Shown: positions 27,331-37,052 of the stretch, piece after piece
How positions within the stretch are numbered: the stretch's first letter is position 1
Layout: each line of letters begins with the position of its first letter
Assembly: GCA_021851875.1 (NCBI GenBank)
Contig: JAJZQI010000006.1
Span: forward strand, 1 to 64,000
DNA: 64,000 nt
DNA from: Pseudomonadota bacterium
Lineage (GTDB): Bacteria > Pseudomonadota > Gammaproteobacteria > Burkholderiales > JAJZQI01
Direction: 5' to 3'
Program-made: the position numbers and the translations under genes
The notes under the pieces: generated by a model
What the model was told of the DNA's origin: nothing
The model's input: the letters and a program-made list of their open reading frames with translations, nothing else
Database searches by the model: none

Positions 27331-29355
27331 CTATCCTCTCAGTCGCGCCTCAAGCTCTTGCTTGTGACGTTCAAATTCCTGTTCAAAATCGAGTGTTTTT
27401 CTGTTACACGACATGGCAAGCAAGGCAGTGCCGTCCTGTTTGACCAGCAACCACAGCCGACGTTCCCTGATATAGAACATGGCAAATATACCGAGCACCA
27501 GCAAAGCCGATCCGCCATAAACGAAATTCTTTCCGGGCGAACGGGTCAGCTGGAAGCCGCTGGCCTGCACCTGGTCGAAATTGTCCAGCTGCAGATAAAG
27601 CGGCGCTCCATAATAATGCAGATCGCTCATGGCATTCAAACTGTCGCGCACAAACTGAATCGTGTCCGCACTCGGTTGGACCGGCGGCTGGCCATGCTGC
27701 TGGCGCGCCATCTGGTACGCAATCATGACGTTCTGTTCAAGGATCTTGAGGTAGATGGTGGCGGCCTCTTCGCGGTCCTTTTCCGGCACATTCTTTTCCA
27801 GGAAGGCGGCCACCGCATCAAAGCCGCCATCGGCGAAGATGCGCAGCACGCCCTCGGCGCTTTCCGCCAGCTTGGCGCGCAGCACGTCACCCGCCGCATC
27901 GCCCGGCAGCGCGCCGGAAACAAACTGCTGGACAATGGCCTTGCGCGCATCGGCGTTGTCCACCAGCGCCCGCAGGTTCATAAAGCCATCCAGATGATTT
28001 TCCGCATCCAGCGGCAGGTGCAGATAACGATAGGGCTCGCCGGGGCTGGTACGCATGCCGGATACCATGTACCAGCGCTTTTCAATCTGCACCGGCAGCA
28101 TGTAGTTATTATACTCGCGCGCCACCCCTTCGGCGTTGCGCACCTTGTATTCAAAGCTGGGGCCCGTATTGCGCAGATTGCGGGCATGCTTGCCGGTTGC
28201 CGCACCCAGCACGCCCAGTACCGTCACCTTGCTGTCCTTGGCCGGACCGTCGTCGAAGTTTTCGATATTGAAAGGACGGAAATCGCTGAACTCCAGACTG
28301 TACTTCTCGCCATTTTCCGTGAAGCTGAGCGCGCTTTTCACGTCGCCGTCCACTTTCACCGGCGGCAATTGCGGGTTCGCCAGATTCCAGGCCGACATGT
28401 GCAAGTGGCTGCCGCCATCGCCGAAGCTGGCCTGATAGATCGCCACCCCGCGGAAAATCAGCGGATGGTTCACGGTAATCGTCTGGCTGACGGATTCGCC
28501 CGTTTTCGGGTCGGTCACCACCACGTCGGAAGCGAACATTTTCGGCTGACCGGTCGGATAGTGCTCGATATGGAATTTCTTCAGGTGGATGCTGAACGGC
28601 AGATCCTGCACGTAATAACCTTCACCGGCATTGATGAAAATGACATCGGCCGTAGCGCCTTCGGGAATGGTAATGTCGCCGCGGAAGGACAGGTTGGCAG
28701 GCGCAAGCCGGCTGCTGGCCGCAACCTCGCTCTGCGGAATATCGCGGGTTTCCGGATGCTTGAGACCGAACAGCTGCTGGATCTGCAGCGGCAGGTTGCC
28801 GTCCATCAGGCCGCCGATGCAGATAACCACGATACCCACGTGCGTCAGCACGTAACCCAGGCGATTTACACTGCCGGACTTGGCCGCCAACAGCGTGTCG
28901 CCGTTATCGTGGGTCTTTTGTCTGAAGCGGTAGCCGACCCCGCTCAGATACTGCTGCATGCCGGCAAGCAGGGAGGCCGGATTATCGGAATGGGTGCGCA
29001 CATGGTGGGCAAAATGGCCCAGCGATTCTTCCGTCGCTTTTTCCCGGTAAGACTTCATCTCCCGCAGCATCAGCGGCGTGTGTCGCAATAGACACAGGCT
29101 GGTAGACAGTACCAGGAAGAACAGAATGGCGATGAACCACCAGGCGTGATAGACGTCGAACAAGCCCAACGGCTTGAATACGCCGAACCAGAACTGGCCG
29201 AACTCAATCACGTAATTGGGATAGGGCTCATTCTGTTTCAATACGGTGCCGATGACCGAGGCAATGGCCAGCACGGTCAGCAGACTGATCGCAAAACGCA
29301 TCGAACTGAACAGTTCGTGCAAGTCGGATATAAATGAACGGTTTTGCACAGGCAC
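27331..29355 (-). CDS. resB: System II cytochrome c maturation protein ResB
   Basis: This 674-residue protein has three N-terminal spans (for example ISLLTVLAIASVIGTVL and WWFIAILFFLVLSTSLCLL, then GYVLTHVGIVVICIGGLM). A large periplasmic domain (FKHPETRDIP to LRALVDNADA) is followed by a last span near 625-645 (NFVYGGSALLVLGIFAMFYI). This is the ResB/Ccs1 architecture that passes haem to apocytochrome. It is the first gene of resB-ccsB. Length agrees with betaproteobacterial ResB. Confidence 0.94.
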   Translation of the reverse strand: MPVQNRSFISDLHELFSSMRFAISLLTVLAIASVIGTVLKQNEPYPNYVIEFGQFWFGVFKPLGLFDVYHAWWFIAILFFLVLSTSLCLLRHTPLMLREMKSYREKATEESLGHFAHHVRTHSDNPASLLAGMQQYLSGVGYRFRQKTHDNGDTLLAAKSGSVNRLGYVLTHVGIVVICIGGLMDGNLPLQIQQLFGLKHPETRDIPQSEVAASSRLAPANLSFRGDITIPEGATADVIFINAGEGYYVQDLPFSIHLKKFHIEHYPTGQPKMFASDVVVTDPKTGESVSQTITVNHPLIFRGVAIYQASFGDGGSHLHMSAWNLANPQLPPVKVDGDVKSALSFTENGEKYSLEFSDFRPFNIENFDDGPAKDSKVTVLGVLGAATGKHARNLRNTGPSFEYKVRNAEGVAREYNNYMLPVQIEKRWYMVSGMRTSPGEPYRYLHLPLDAENHLDGFMNLRALVDNADARKAIVQQFVSGALPGDAAGDVLRAKLAESAEGVLRIFADGGFDAVAAFLEKNVPEKDREEAATIYLKILEQNVMIAYQMARQQHGQPPVQPSADTIQFVRDSLNAMSDLHYYGAPLYLQLDNFDQVQASGFQLTRSPGKNFVYGGSALLVLGIFAMFYIRERRLWLLVKQDGTALLAMSCNRKTLDFEQEFERHKQELEARLRG

Positions 29356-29377
29356 CTACACAATTGGCTGCGAAAGC

Positions 29378-29408
29378 AAAAAAAGGGTGACTTTCGTCAC
29401 CCTCTTTA
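29378..29408 (-). terminator. Terminator of the cytochrome c4 gene
   Basis: On the minus strand the stem AAAGAGGGTGAC / GTCACCCTTT is followed by TTTTTTT, about 35 bases after the c4 stop. It separates c4 from resB. Confidence 0.87.
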
Positions 29409-29441
29409 AGTTCCGCTTTATTTCAAAAGCTGCTGGCGAAA

Positions 29442-30059
29442 TCAGTGCAGACCGGCGATGTATTCCGCCACTGCCTTGATTTCCTGATCGCTCATCTTGC
29501 CAGCGATCATACGCATCATGGAGCCGCCGTCGTTGGCACGTTCGCCGGTACGGAAGGATTTCAGCTGCTTAATTACGTATTCGCCTTGCTGACCAGCCAG
29601 ACGCGGGAACTCGGCCGGGATACCTGCGCCAGCCGGGCCGTGACAAGCGGCACAAGCCGGTACGCCGGTGGCTTCGTTACCGCCCTTGAACAGTTTCTTG
29701 CCAGCTTCGGCCAGAGCCGCATCCTTGGCAGCGCCTTGCTTCGGGGTCTTCTCGGCGAAGTAGGCGCCCAGGTTCAGCATGTCGTCCGGAGACAACGGAG
29801 CAGCCATGGCGCTCATGGTCGGGTCCTTGCGGTCACCAGCTTTGAAGTTGGTCAGCTGCTTGGTAATGTAAGCCGCCGGCAGGCCTGCCAGTTTAGGGTA
29901 GGCCGGGTTGGTGCTGTTACCATCCGCACCATGACAAGCCGCACAAACAGTGGTCACGATTTGTTGCGCTTTGGCCGGATCGCCCTTGGCGGTATCCGCC
30001 TGAACAGAAGCTGCAACCATCATACCGGCTACCGCTACCATGGCCATGGATCGTTTCAT
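29442..30059 (-). CDS. Dihaem cytochrome c4
   Basis: This 205-residue periplasmic protein has a signal peptide (MAMVAVAGMMVAASVQA). Two similar halves each bear a haem motif: CAACHGADGNS and CAACHGPAG. Met ligands are likely in PTMSAMAAPLS and SMMRMIAGKMS. Cytochrome c4 carries electrons to terminal oxidases or denitrification enzymes. It lies upstream of resB-ccsB, which mature it, and diverges from engB. It has its own terminator. Confidence 0.94.
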   Translation of the reverse strand: MKRSMAMVAVAGMMVAASVQADTAKGDPAKAQQIVTTVCAACHGADGNSTNPAYPKLAGLPAAYITKQLTNFKAGDRKDPTMSAMAAPLSPDDMLNLGAYFAEKTPKQGAAKDAALAEAGKKLFKGGNEATGVPACAACHGPAGAGIPAEFPRLAGQQGEYVIKQLKSFRTGERANDGGSMMRMIAGKMSDQEIKAVAEYIAGLH

Positions 30060-30233
30060 CAGATTGCTCCTTAAGACCGTTACTGGAAGTTCTAAAAATC
30101 CAAAAAGCTGCTATTCTATACAAGTTTTTACAGCTGCGTAAGCCCCAGTCAGCTATTCAAACCTTACCCACCGCAGACTTTCCGGAAAGGCGAATAATCA
30201 GGGACTGAGATGTACTCCGTATAATTCAGGAGT

Positions 30234-30920
30234 ATGTTACCCGAAATTCCATTTTGCGTCATGCCACTCTTTCAGCAACTTGAATTCTTTACCACCGTTA
30301 ACGCCTATCGCGATCTGCCTCGGCATGCCGGACGGGAAGTTGCCTTTGCCGGCCGCTCCAATGCCGGCAAGTCCAGCGCGATCAACACGCTGGCCATGCA
30401 AACCCGTCTCGCTTTCGTCAGCAAAACGCCGGGGCGCACCCAGCACATCAATTACTTCCGCATCGGCGCGGAAGGGGAGGACCGCTTTCTGGTCGACCTG
30501 CCCGGCTACGGTTACGCCAAGGTTCCGCCGGCCATCCAGCAACACTGGCAAAAGCTGTTGTCCGACTACCTGCAAACCTGGCCCAGCCTGAAGGGTCTGG
30601 TATTGATCATGGATGCCCGCCGGCCGTTCACCGACCTGGACTGCCAGATGCTCGACTGGTTTGCGCCGACCGGCAAACCCGTGCATGTGCTGCTCACCAA
30701 GGCGGACAAGCTGACCCGCAACGAGGGCAACAAGGCCCTGTTTGCCGCCCGCAGGAGGCTGGCGGAATGGTCGCCCGACTACACCATCCAGCTGTTCTCC
30801 AGCCTGAAGAAGCAAGGCATAGAGGAGGCAGAAGTCGCGATTGGCGCCATGTTAAAAGAGGCCGCCCAAGCCGGACAAGAAGAAGGAACAGATAATGCGC
30901 ATTCTACTGACGGGCGCTAA
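30234..30920 (+). CDS. engB: Ribosome biogenesis GTPase YsxC/EngB
   Basis: This small GTPase of about 219-228 residues is needed for 50S assembly. The G1 motif is GRSNAGKSS, with the TPGRTQHIN switch, DLPGYG (G3) and TKADK (G4). Two starts are possible. The ATG at 30234 has AGGAG only one base away and lies right behind a TATAAT at 30220, so it might be leaderless. The ATG at 30261 ([14 protein letters not shown]) matches family starts better but lacks a ribosome site. It overlaps the next gene by 26 bases. Confidence 0.92.
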   Translation: MLPEIPFCVMPLFQQLEFFTTVNAYRDLPRHAGREVAFAGRSNAGKSSAINTLAMQTRLAFVSKTPGRTQHINYFRIGAEGEDRFLVDLPGYGYAKVPPAIQQHWQKLLSDYLQTWPSLKGLVLIMDARRPFTDLDCQMLDWFAPTGKPVHVLLTKADKLTRNEGNKALFAARRRLAEWSPDYTIQLFSSLKKQGIEEAEVAIGAMLKEAAQAGQEEGTDNAHSTDGR

Positions 30921-31755
30921 CGGCCAGGTTGGCTGGGAGCTGCGTCGCACATTGGCCACGCTCGGAACCGTTATTGCACCGACCAGCCAGGAACTCGATC
31001 TGGCCCAGCCGGACACGATCCGCCAAGTGGTGCGCGAGACCGCGCCGCAACTGATCGTCAATCCGGCGGCCCACACCGCCGTCGACAAGGCGGAAAACGA
31101 GGAAGCGCTGGCACAGGCGATCAACGGGACGGCTCCCGGTATCCTGGCCGAGGAAGCCAGGCGGCTTAACGCGGCGCTGATCCATTATTCCACCGACTAC
31201 GTCTTCGACGGCAGCCAGAACCGCCCCTACAACGAAGCGGATACGCCCTGTCCAATCAACAGCTACGGGCGCAGCAAACTCGCCGGGGAACAGGCCGTCA
31301 TGGCCAGCGGCTGCGCTCATCTGATTTTCCGCACCAGCTGGGTTTACGGCATGCGCGGCAAGAATTTTCTGCTGACCATGCAAAAACTGCTGGCCGAGCG
31401 CGCGGAACTGAACATCGTGGCCGACCAGATCGGCGCTCCGACCTGGTGCCGCAGCATCGCCGAGGCCAGTTCGCAAATTCTGGCGCAGCTGCGCATGGAT
31501 GCCGGACGCATCAGGGAGGTCAGCGGCATCTATAATCTGACCTGCGCCGGGCAGACCAGCTGGCATGGCTTTGCCCAGGCCATCGCACGCCGCACCGGCA
31601 GCGCTTGCCGCCTTAACGCCATTCCCACCGCGGCCTATCCCACACCGGCAAAGCGGCCGCTCAATTCCGTCCTGGCACACGACAGACTCACGCTGACCTT
31701 CGGCCTGCACATGCCGCAGTGGGAGCATGCTCTCGAGCTGTGTCTGCAACACTGA
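30895..31755 (+). CDS. rmlD: dTDP-4-dehydrorhamnose reductase
   Basis: This 286-residue SDR makes dTDP-L-rhamnose for surface polysaccharides. It has the N-terminal [25 protein letters not shown] with the active-site Thr/Tyr region, and [13 protein letters not shown] containing the catalytic Tyr-x3-Lys. RmlA, B and C are not in the window, so the pathway is split in this genome. It begins inside the end of engB, so it depends on that transcript. Confidence 0.91.
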   Translation: MRILLTGANGQVGWELRRTLATLGTVIAPTSQELDLAQPDTIRQVVRETAPQLIVNPAAHTAVDKAENEEALAQAINGTAPGILAEEARRLNAALIHYSTDYVFDGSQNRPYNEADTPCPINSYGRSKLAGEQAVMASGCAHLIFRTSWVYGMRGKNFLLTMQKLLAERAELNIVADQIGAPTWCRSIAEASSQILAQLRMDAGRIREVSGIYNLTCAGQTSWHGFAQAIARRTGSACRLNAIPTAAYPTPAKRPLNSVLAHDRLTLTFGLHMPQWEHALELCLQH

Positions 31756-31832
31756 ACCCTGGCCGCCTCAGCAGCGTTGCCCCACCCGCTATCGGCCGAC
31801 AATACGCCAAAGATAAGAATAGTTTTTATTTA

Positions 31833-31866
31833 GTTATTGACAATCATTCTTATTTATATCAAAATG
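31833..31866 (+). promoter_or_regulatory. Fur-box-like site over the bfd promoter
   Basis: GTTATTGACAATCATTCTT at 31833-31851 matches the Fur consensus GATAATGATAATCATTATC at most positions, including AATCATT. The embedded TTGACA (31837-31842) is a good -35, and CAAAAT 17 bases later a weak -10. Fur with iron would block this promoter, as is known for bfd. Confidence 0.65.
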
Positions 31867-31903
31867 AAACTGTCTTCTACCCTTTTGTCTCGGCTGATCT
31901 ACT

Positions 31904-32119
31904 ATGTACGTATGTCTGTGCAAAAACGTGACCGATCATGAAATTCGCCGTCTGGTGCACAGCAGAGGTATTCATACCGTTCGCCAACTGCGTAACGAGA
32001 CAGGCGCCACTTCGCAGTGCGGTAAATGTGCGCGCTGCGCACACCAGGTTATCAAGGATGAATTGGCCGAGCTGAACGGAAAAACAATGGCATGGACTGC
32101 GCCGCTGTGCACCCCCTGA
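31904..32119 (+). CDS. bfd: Bacterioferritin-associated ferredoxin
   Basis: This 71-residue [2Fe-2S] protein reduces the haem of bacterioferritin to release stored iron under starvation. The unusual ligand pattern CLC (4, 6) and CGKC (39, 42) is complete. The helix-turn-helix-like BFD fold is seen in KNVTDHEIRRLVHSRG. Directly upstream of bfr and behind a Fur-like box, as expected. The start lacks a strong ribosome site. Confidence 0.94.
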   Translation: MYVCLCKNVTDHEIRRLVHSRGIHTVRQLRNETGATSQCGKCARCAHQVIKDELAELNGKTMAWTAPLCTP

Positions 32120-32152
32120 CAATCCGCCAACCCAGCAAGGAGACCAACTGAG

Positions 32153-32632
32153 ATGCAAGGCGACAAAAAAGTCATTCAATATCTGAACAAAGCTCTCACT
32201 GTCGAGTTGACGGCCATCAACCAGTATTTTCTGCATGCCCGCATGTACAAAAACTGGGGATTGGCTGCACTGGCAAAGCACGAATACGATGAGTCGATCG
32301 AGGAAATGCATCATGCCGATAAGCTGATCGAACGTATCCTCTTTCTCGAAGGGCTGCCCAATCTGCAGGAGCTGAATAAACTGCTGATCGGGGAAAACGT
32401 GCCCGAATGCCTGTCCTGCGACCTGAAGCTGGAACAGAAAGGCCGGACGCTGTACGTGGAAGCCATCGCCTACTGCGAATCGGCCAACGATTTCGTCTCC
32501 CGCGAGATTCTGACCGACATCCTGGGCGACACGGAGGAGCACATCGACTACCTCGATACGCAGCTTGACCTGGTCGATAAGCTCGGACTGCAGAATTATC
32601 TGCAAAGCGCGATGAGGCCGATAGCCGACTAA
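32153..32632 (+). CDS. bfr: Bacterioferritin
   Basis: This 159-residue subunit belongs to the 24-mer iron store. The haem ligand M52 is present (EEMHHAD). Of the E. coli ferroxidase ligands E18, E51, H54, E94 and H130 are present, but position 127 is Thr instead of Glu (GDTEEH), as counted without gaps against E. coli Bfr. This may weaken or reshape the di-iron site, and such subunits often pair with a second Bfr type. The AAGGAG ribosome site is good. It is co-transcribed with bfd and ends at a strong terminator. Confidence 0.95.
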   Translation: MQGDKKVIQYLNKALTVELTAINQYFLHARMYKNWGLAALAKHEYDESIEEMHHADKLIERILFLEGLPNLQELNKLLIGENVPECLSCDLKLEQKGRTLYVEAIAYCESANDFVSREILTDILGDTEEHIDYLDTQLDLVDKLGLQNYLQSAMRPIAD

Positions 32633-32649
32633 TTGTCCAATCCGGAAAT

Positions 32650-32680
32650 AAAAAAACCCGCGCTTTGCGCGGGTTTTTTT
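32650..32680 (+). terminator. Terminator of bfd-bfr
   Basis: AAAAAAACCCGCG-CTTTG-CGCGGGTTTTTTT forms a stem with a U-tract. The A-run on the other side lets it also serve the converging cytochrome gene. Confidence 0.93.
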
Positions 32681-32698
32681 ACTGGCTTCGTCTGTCGC

Positions 32699-33019
32699 TT
32701 ATTTGAGCGACAAGGTGAATTTCACCAGGGCCTTGATATCGGCATCGGATACCTGGCTGTTAGGCGGCATCGGGATAGAACCCCAGCTGCCGGCGCCGCC
32801 GTTTTTCACCTTGGCGATCAGACGGGCTTCAGCGCCCTTGTCACCGCGATATTTGGCAGCCACGTCTTTCCAAGCCGGACCGACGATTTTATGATCGATA
32901 GCGTGACAGGTCAGGCACGCGTGTTTCTGCGCCAGAGCCAGGCCATCGGCCTCGCTCATGGCATTAGCATTACCAGCGGCCAGCAAACCCACACCAGCAA
33001 GAGCAACCCACAGTTTCAT
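32699..33019 (-). CDS. Small class I cytochrome c (c551/c552-like)
   Basis: This 106-residue precursor has a signal peptide MKLWVALAGVGLLAAGNANA. The haem motif CLTCH (35-39) and a C-terminal Met ligand in SIPMPPNSQ are typical of c551/c8. It acts as periplasmic electron carrier, possibly between the bc1 complex and oxidases or nitrite reductase. The start at 33019 has GGAG upstream; the longer track ORF has no signal peptide. It is not in an operon. Confidence 0.93.
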   Translation of the reverse strand: MKLWVALAGVGLLAAGNANAMSEADGLALAQKHACLTCHAIDHKIVGPAWKDVAAKYRGDKGAEARLIAKVKNGGAGSWGSIPMPPNSQVSDADIKALVKFTLSLK

Positions 33020-33151
33020 ATTCGAATCTCCACAATGTTTTTGGAACAACAACGCCCATATTAGCCATATGCTGCTGCACTGGCAATGCGGCAAATTAGC
33101 GCAGTTTAGCAATTAACGCCCGATACACACCCCGGTTGACGCTATTTGCAA

Positions 33152-35005
33152 TTATTTTCTCTCAACCTGGGAGACATCTCGCACCGCCCCGAATGCGGCC
33201 GAAGTGGTCATTGCCGCATAGGCGCGCAAGGCGGCGGAAACCGCACGTTGGCGGTCGACCGGCCGCCATGCGTCGCGGCCCCTTTGCTCCATGGCGTCAC
33301 GACGGCGCTGCAACTCTTCCGGGCTGATGTCCATATGAATGCGGCGGTTCGGGATATCGATCTCGATGATGTCGCCTTCCTGCACCAGACCGATATTGCC
33401 GCCCTCGGCCGCTTCCGGCGAAACGTGGCCGATACTCAGGCCGGAGGTGCCGCCGGAGAAGCGGCCGTCGGTGATCAGCGCGCAGGCTTTGCCCAGACCC
33501 CTGGACTTGAGGTAGGAAGTCGGGTAAAGCATTTCCTGCATGCCGGGGCCGCCGCGCGGGCCTTCATAGCGGATAATGACGACATCGCCGGCCTTGATGG
33601 CGTCGTGCAGAATCGCTTCCACCGCCGCATCCTGGCTTTCGAAAATGCGCGCCGGGCCGCTGAATTTTAAAATAGACTCGTCCACGCCGGCAGTTTTCAC
33701 AATACAGCCGTCCTGCGCCAGGTTGCCGTACAGCACGGCCAGACCGCCGTCCTTGCTGTAGGCGTGCTGCAGGTCGCGGATACAGCCGCCCGTACGGTCG
33801 TCGTCCAGGGTCGGGTAACGCTGGCTCTGGGAGAACGCCACCTGGGTCGGCACCCCGCCGGGAGCGGCACGGAAAAAGTTCTTCACCGCCTCGTCGGCAG
33901 CGGCTGTCACGTCCCACTTATCCAACGCCTCGCCCAGTGTCGGGCTATGGACAGTTTTGCAGTCGCCATGGATCAGGCCGGCGCGATTGAGTTCCGCCAG
34001 AATGCCGACCACGCCGCCGGCACGGTGCACGTCTTCCATGTGATACTGCTGGGTGGAGGGCGCCACCTTGCACAGGTTCGGCACCTTACGTGACAGGCGG
34101 TCGATGTCGCGCATGGAGAAATCCACGCCGGCTTCGCGCGCCGCCGCCAAGAGGTGCAGCACGGTGTTGGTGGAACCGCCCATGGCGATATCGAGACACA
34201 TGGCGTTTTCAAACGCCTCGAAGGTGGCGATGGAGCGCGGCAGCACGCCGGCATCGTCCTGCTCGTAGTAGCGCTTGGCCAGCTCCACTGCCAGACGGCC
34301 GGCCTTCAGAAACAACTCCTTGCGGTCGCTATGGGTCGCCAGCAGCGAGCCGTTGCCCGGCAGGGACAAGCCCAGCGCCTCGGTCAGGCAGTTCATCGAG
34401 TTGGCGGTAAACATGCCGGAGCAGGAGCCGCAGGTCGGGCAAGCGGAACGCTCGGTCGCCTCGACCTCTTCGTCGGAACACTTGCTGTCGGCCGCCTGCA
34501 CCATGGCATCGACCAGATCCAGCTTGAGGGTCTTGCCGCCCCACACCACCTTGCCGGCCTCCATCGGGCCGCCGGAAACGAATACGGTGGGAATGTTAAG
34601 ACGCATGGCGGCCATCAGCATGCCCGGGGTAATCTTGTCGCAGTTGGAAATGCACACCAGCGCATCGGCGCAGTGGGCATTGACCATATACTCCACCGAG
34701 TCGGCGATCAGGTCGCGCGAGGGCAGGGAATACAGCATGCCGCCGTGCCCCATGGCGATACCGTCGTCCACCGCGATGGTATTGAATTCCTTGGCCACGC
34801 CGCCGGCCGCCTCGATTTCGCGCGCCACCAGCTGGCCCAGGTCTTTCAAATGTACGTGACCGGGCACGAACTGGGTAAAGGAGTTGGCGATGGCGATGAT
34901 GGGCTTTTCAAAGTCGGCATCCTTCATGCCGGTCGCGCGCCACAAGGCGCGGGCGCCCGCCATGTTGCGGCCGGCGGTGGAGGTACGGGAACGATATTGA
35001 GGCAT
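33152..35005 (-). CDS. ilvD: Dihydroxy-acid dehydratase
   Basis: This 617-residue Fe-S enzyme carries out the third step of valine/isoleucine synthesis. Cluster cysteines lie in [12 protein letters not shown] and [33 protein letters not shown] and [20 protein letters not shown] are further signatures. Length matches the long (ILVD) type. It starts with AAGGAC upstream, stands alone and diverges from lgt. Confidence 0.97.
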   Translation of the reverse strand: MPQYRSRTSTAGRNMAGARALWRATGMKDADFEKPIIAIANSFTQFVPGHVHLKDLGQLVAREIEAAGGVAKEFNTIAVDDGIAMGHGGMLYSLPSRDLIADSVEYMVNAHCADALVCISNCDKITPGMLMAAMRLNIPTVFVSGGPMEAGKVVWGGKTLKLDLVDAMVQAADSKCSDEEVEATERSACPTCGSCSGMFTANSMNCLTEALGLSLPGNGSLLATHSDRKELFLKAGRLAVELAKRYYEQDDAGVLPRSIATFEAFENAMCLDIAMGGSTNTVLHLLAAAREAGVDFSMRDIDRLSRKVPNLCKVAPSTQQYHMEDVHRAGGVVGILAELNRAGLIHGDCKTVHSPTLGEALDKWDVTAAADEAVKNFFRAAPGGVPTQVAFSQSQRYPTLDDDRTGGCIRDLQHAYSKDGGLAVLYGNLAQDGCIVKTAGVDESILKFSGPARIFESQDAAVEAILHDAIKAGDVVIIRYEGPRGGPGMQEMLYPTSYLKSRGLGKACALITDGRFSGGTSGLSIGHVSPEAAEGGNIGLVQEGDIIEIDIPNRRIHMDISPEELQRRRDAMEQRGRDAWRPVDRQRAVSAALRAYAAMTTSAAFGAVRDVSQVERK

Positions 35006-35131
35006 GGCTGTCCTTTGGCGTGTACACGCCTGACTCTAGGGTTACTGGCAAATCTCGTATAATGTCGGATTTTACCGCAAAAAACCGGCTCTCGCTGCTC
35101 TGCAGCCAACTGATAAATAGGCTTCCAAACC

Positions 35132-35935
35132 ATGTGGGTACATCCACAATTTGACCCCGTTGCAATCGCTATTGGCCCCTTGGCCGTTCGCTGGTACGGC
35201 CTGATGTATCTGGTCGGGTTTATTCTGTTTCTGCTGCTGGGGCACTGGCGCATCCGCAACCAGCCCTGGCATGCGCTGACCGGCAAGGATCTCGACGACC
35301 TGCTGTTCTATGGCGCGCTGGGCGTGGTACTGGGCGGGCGGCTGGGTTATGTGCTGTTTTACATGCCCGACTACTACCTCACAGCCGCTCATTTCAGCGA
35401 AATCCTCGCCGTGTGGAAAGGCGGCATGTCCTTCCACGGCGGCTTTCTCGGCGTGATCACCGCGATGGCGCTGTTTGCCCGCAAAAAACACACCGGCTGG
35501 CTGGTCATCACCGATTTCATCGCCCCGCTGGTCCCGCTGGGCCTGGCGGCGGGGCGCATGGGCAACTTCATCAACGGCGAACTGTGGGGCCGGCCGACCG
35601 ACCTGCCGATCGGCATGATTTTCCCCCAGGTGGACATGCAGCCACGCCACCCGTCACAGCTGTATGAATTCGGCCTGGAGGGCGTCGTCCTGTTCACCGT
35701 GCTGTGGCTGTTTTCCCGCCGGCCACGGCCGGCCGGCGCGGCATCCGGTCTGTTCCTGATCGGCTATGGACTGGCGCGCTTCACCGTCGAATTCGCCCGC
35801 GAGCCGGACAGTTTTCTCGGCTATCTGGCGCTGCACCTGTCCATGGGGCAATGGCTGTCGCTGCCGATGATTTTTGCCGGTCTGGGTCTGCTATACTGGT
35901 CATACCGGCACGAACGGCGGCACCGGCGGCTGTGA
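35132..35935 (+). CDS. lgt: Prolipoprotein diacylglyceryl transferase
   Basis: This 267-residue inner-membrane enzyme adds diacylglycerol from phosphatidylglycerol to the lipobox cysteine. The catalytic loop [11 protein letters not shown], the Lgt signature [17 protein letters not shown] and HPSQLYEF are present, with about seven membrane spans. It is full length. It may be followed in the same transcript by the VIT1-like gene 50 bases downstream. Confidence 0.96.
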   Translation: MWVHPQFDPVAIAIGPLAVRWYGLMYLVGFILFLLLGHWRIRNQPWHALTGKDLDDLLFYGALGVVLGGRLGYVLFYMPDYYLTAAHFSEILAVWKGGMSFHGGFLGVITAMALFARKKHTGWLVITDFIAPLVPLGLAAGRMGNFINGELWGRPTDLPIGMIFPQVDMQPRHPSQLYEFGLEGVVLFTVLWLFSRRPRPAGAASGLFLIGYGLARFTVEFAREPDSFLGYLALHLSMGQWLSLPMIFAGLGLLYWSYRHERRHRRL

Positions 35936-35985
35936 GCCGCTTTTCCACGGCGGTTTCCCCACCCACGACAGGAGGACACGACTGA

Positions 35986-36465
35986 ATGGATAACAATGGC
36001 GCACGCGCCGGCATCCATTTCGGTCTGACCTCCGGCGTCATCACCACGCTGGGGCTGATTGTTGGCCTGCACGCGGGCACCCACTCCAGCCTGGCCGTGA
36101 TCGGCGGTATCGTCACCATCGCCATCGCCGATGCGCTGTCCGATGCGCTGGGCATTCACATTTCCAAGGAATCCGAAGGCAGCCTGACGGAAAGACAGAT
36201 CTGGCAGGCCACCCTGGCGACTTTTCTGGCCAAATTTTTCATGGCCGCCACCTTTCTCCTGCCCATTTTGCTGCTTCCCCTCAACCATGCCATCCTGACC
36301 AGCATCGCCTGGGGTGTGCTGGTGATCGGCCTGCTCAGCGGGCAAATGGCGCGCGACCAGCATGTCCGAAGCTGGCCGGTCATTGCCGAGCATGTCGGCA
36401 TCGCGCTGCTGGTCGTGGTGGTCACCCACTTCGTCGGTGATGCCGTGGCGCTGATTTTTGCCTGA
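35986..36465 (+). CDS. VIT1/CCC1-like small membrane protein
   Basis: This 159-residue protein has about five hydrophobic segments. The N-terminal GLTSGVITTLGLIVGLHAGT and IADALSDALGIHISKESEG resemble the first two helices of VIT1/CCC1 iron-manganese transporters, including acidic residues inside the second helix. The cytoplasmic metal-binding helical domain of the plant/yeast family is lacking. Metal transport is therefore inferred. An AGGAGG site precedes the ATG. The location directly before the rubrerythrin operon supports an iron-related role. Confidence 0.7.
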   Translation: MDNNGARAGIHFGLTSGVITTLGLIVGLHAGTHSSLAVIGGIVTIAIADALSDALGIHISKESEGSLTERQIWQATLATFLAKFFMAATFLLPILLLPLNHAILTSIAWGVLVIGLLSGQMARDQHVRSWPVIAEHVGIALLVVVVTHFVGDAVALIFA

Positions 36466-36474
36466 AATTTGTCC

Positions 36475-36501
36475 TTTACATTATTTAGATATTGTCTAAA
36501 T
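36475..36501 (+). promoter_or_regulatory. Rubrerythrin promoter with 19-bp inverted repeat
   Basis: ATTTAGA-TATTG-TCTAAAT (36483-36501) is a perfect 7-bp inverted repeat. It follows a TTTACA -35 candidate (36475-36480) and covers the expected -10 (TAAATT). Size and AT-rich arms fit a Fur/PerR-class or Rrf2-class repressor; the regulator cannot be named. Confidence 0.5.
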
Positions 36502-36555
36502 TGAAAAGGGGGATGAATGTTCGTCCCTTTCATTTTCTTATACGGAGGTCGAATC

Positions 36556-36975
36556 ATGGCATTGAAAGGCAGCAAGACCGAACAGAACCTGAAAGACGCG
36601 TTTGCCGGCGAATCGCAGGCCAACCGCCGCTATCTTTATTTTGCATCCAAAGCCGACGTGGAAGGCTACAACGACGTTGCCGCGCTGTTCCGCTCCACCG
36701 CAGAAGGCGAAACCGGCCATGCCCACGGCCATCTGGAATATCTGGAACAGTGCGGCGACCCGGCCACCGGTCTGCCGTTCGGCTCCACCACCAACAACCT
36801 GAAAACCGCTGTGGCCGGTGAAACCCACGAGTACACCGACATGTACCCGGGCATGGCCAAAACCGCGCGCGAGGAAGGCTTCGGCGAAATCGCCGACTGG
36901 TTCGAAACGCTGGCCAAGGCCGAGCGCTCACACGCCAACCGCTACCAGCGCGCGCTGGATGAAATGGGCTCCTGA
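36556..36975 (+). CDS. Rubrerythrin (ferritin-like domain, no rubredoxin tail)
   Basis: This 139-residue di-iron protein has conserved helices [55 protein letters not shown] and [20 protein letters not shown]. They supply the Glu/His ligands of the peroxidase di-iron site. The usual C-terminal rubredoxin-like domain is absent, so electrons must come from another protein, perhaps the separate rubredoxin at 23122 or the Fe-S protein downstream. It reduces hydrogen peroxide. The ATG at 36556 has GGAGG upstream. First gene of a four-gene set. Confidence 0.93.
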   Translation: MALKGSKTEQNLKDAFAGESQANRRYLYFASKADVEGYNDVAALFRSTAEGETGHAHGHLEYLEQCGDPATGLPFGSTTNNLKTAVAGETHEYTDMYPGMAKTAREEGFGEIADWFETLAKAERSHANRYQRALDEMGS

Positions 36976-36992
36976 CCCGGCCGCAATAATAA

Positions 36993-37012
36993 GGGGGCGG
37001 AATCGCGCCCCC
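36993..37012 (+). other. Intercistronic GC hairpin without U-tract
   Basis: GGGGGCG-GAATCG-CGCCCCC forms a seven-pair GC stem between the rubrerythrin and Fe-S protein genes. No T-run follows, so it is more likely a processing or mRNA-stabilising element giving higher rubrerythrin expression than a full terminator. Confidence 0.5.
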
Positions 37013-37052
37013 AACCTCGCCCGCGCCTAACACATTCGATTTGGAGGACAGC

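Noticed and set aside
27358-29091. 577-codon ORF antisense to resB
   Set aside because: Shadow of a well-supported membrane protein gene.
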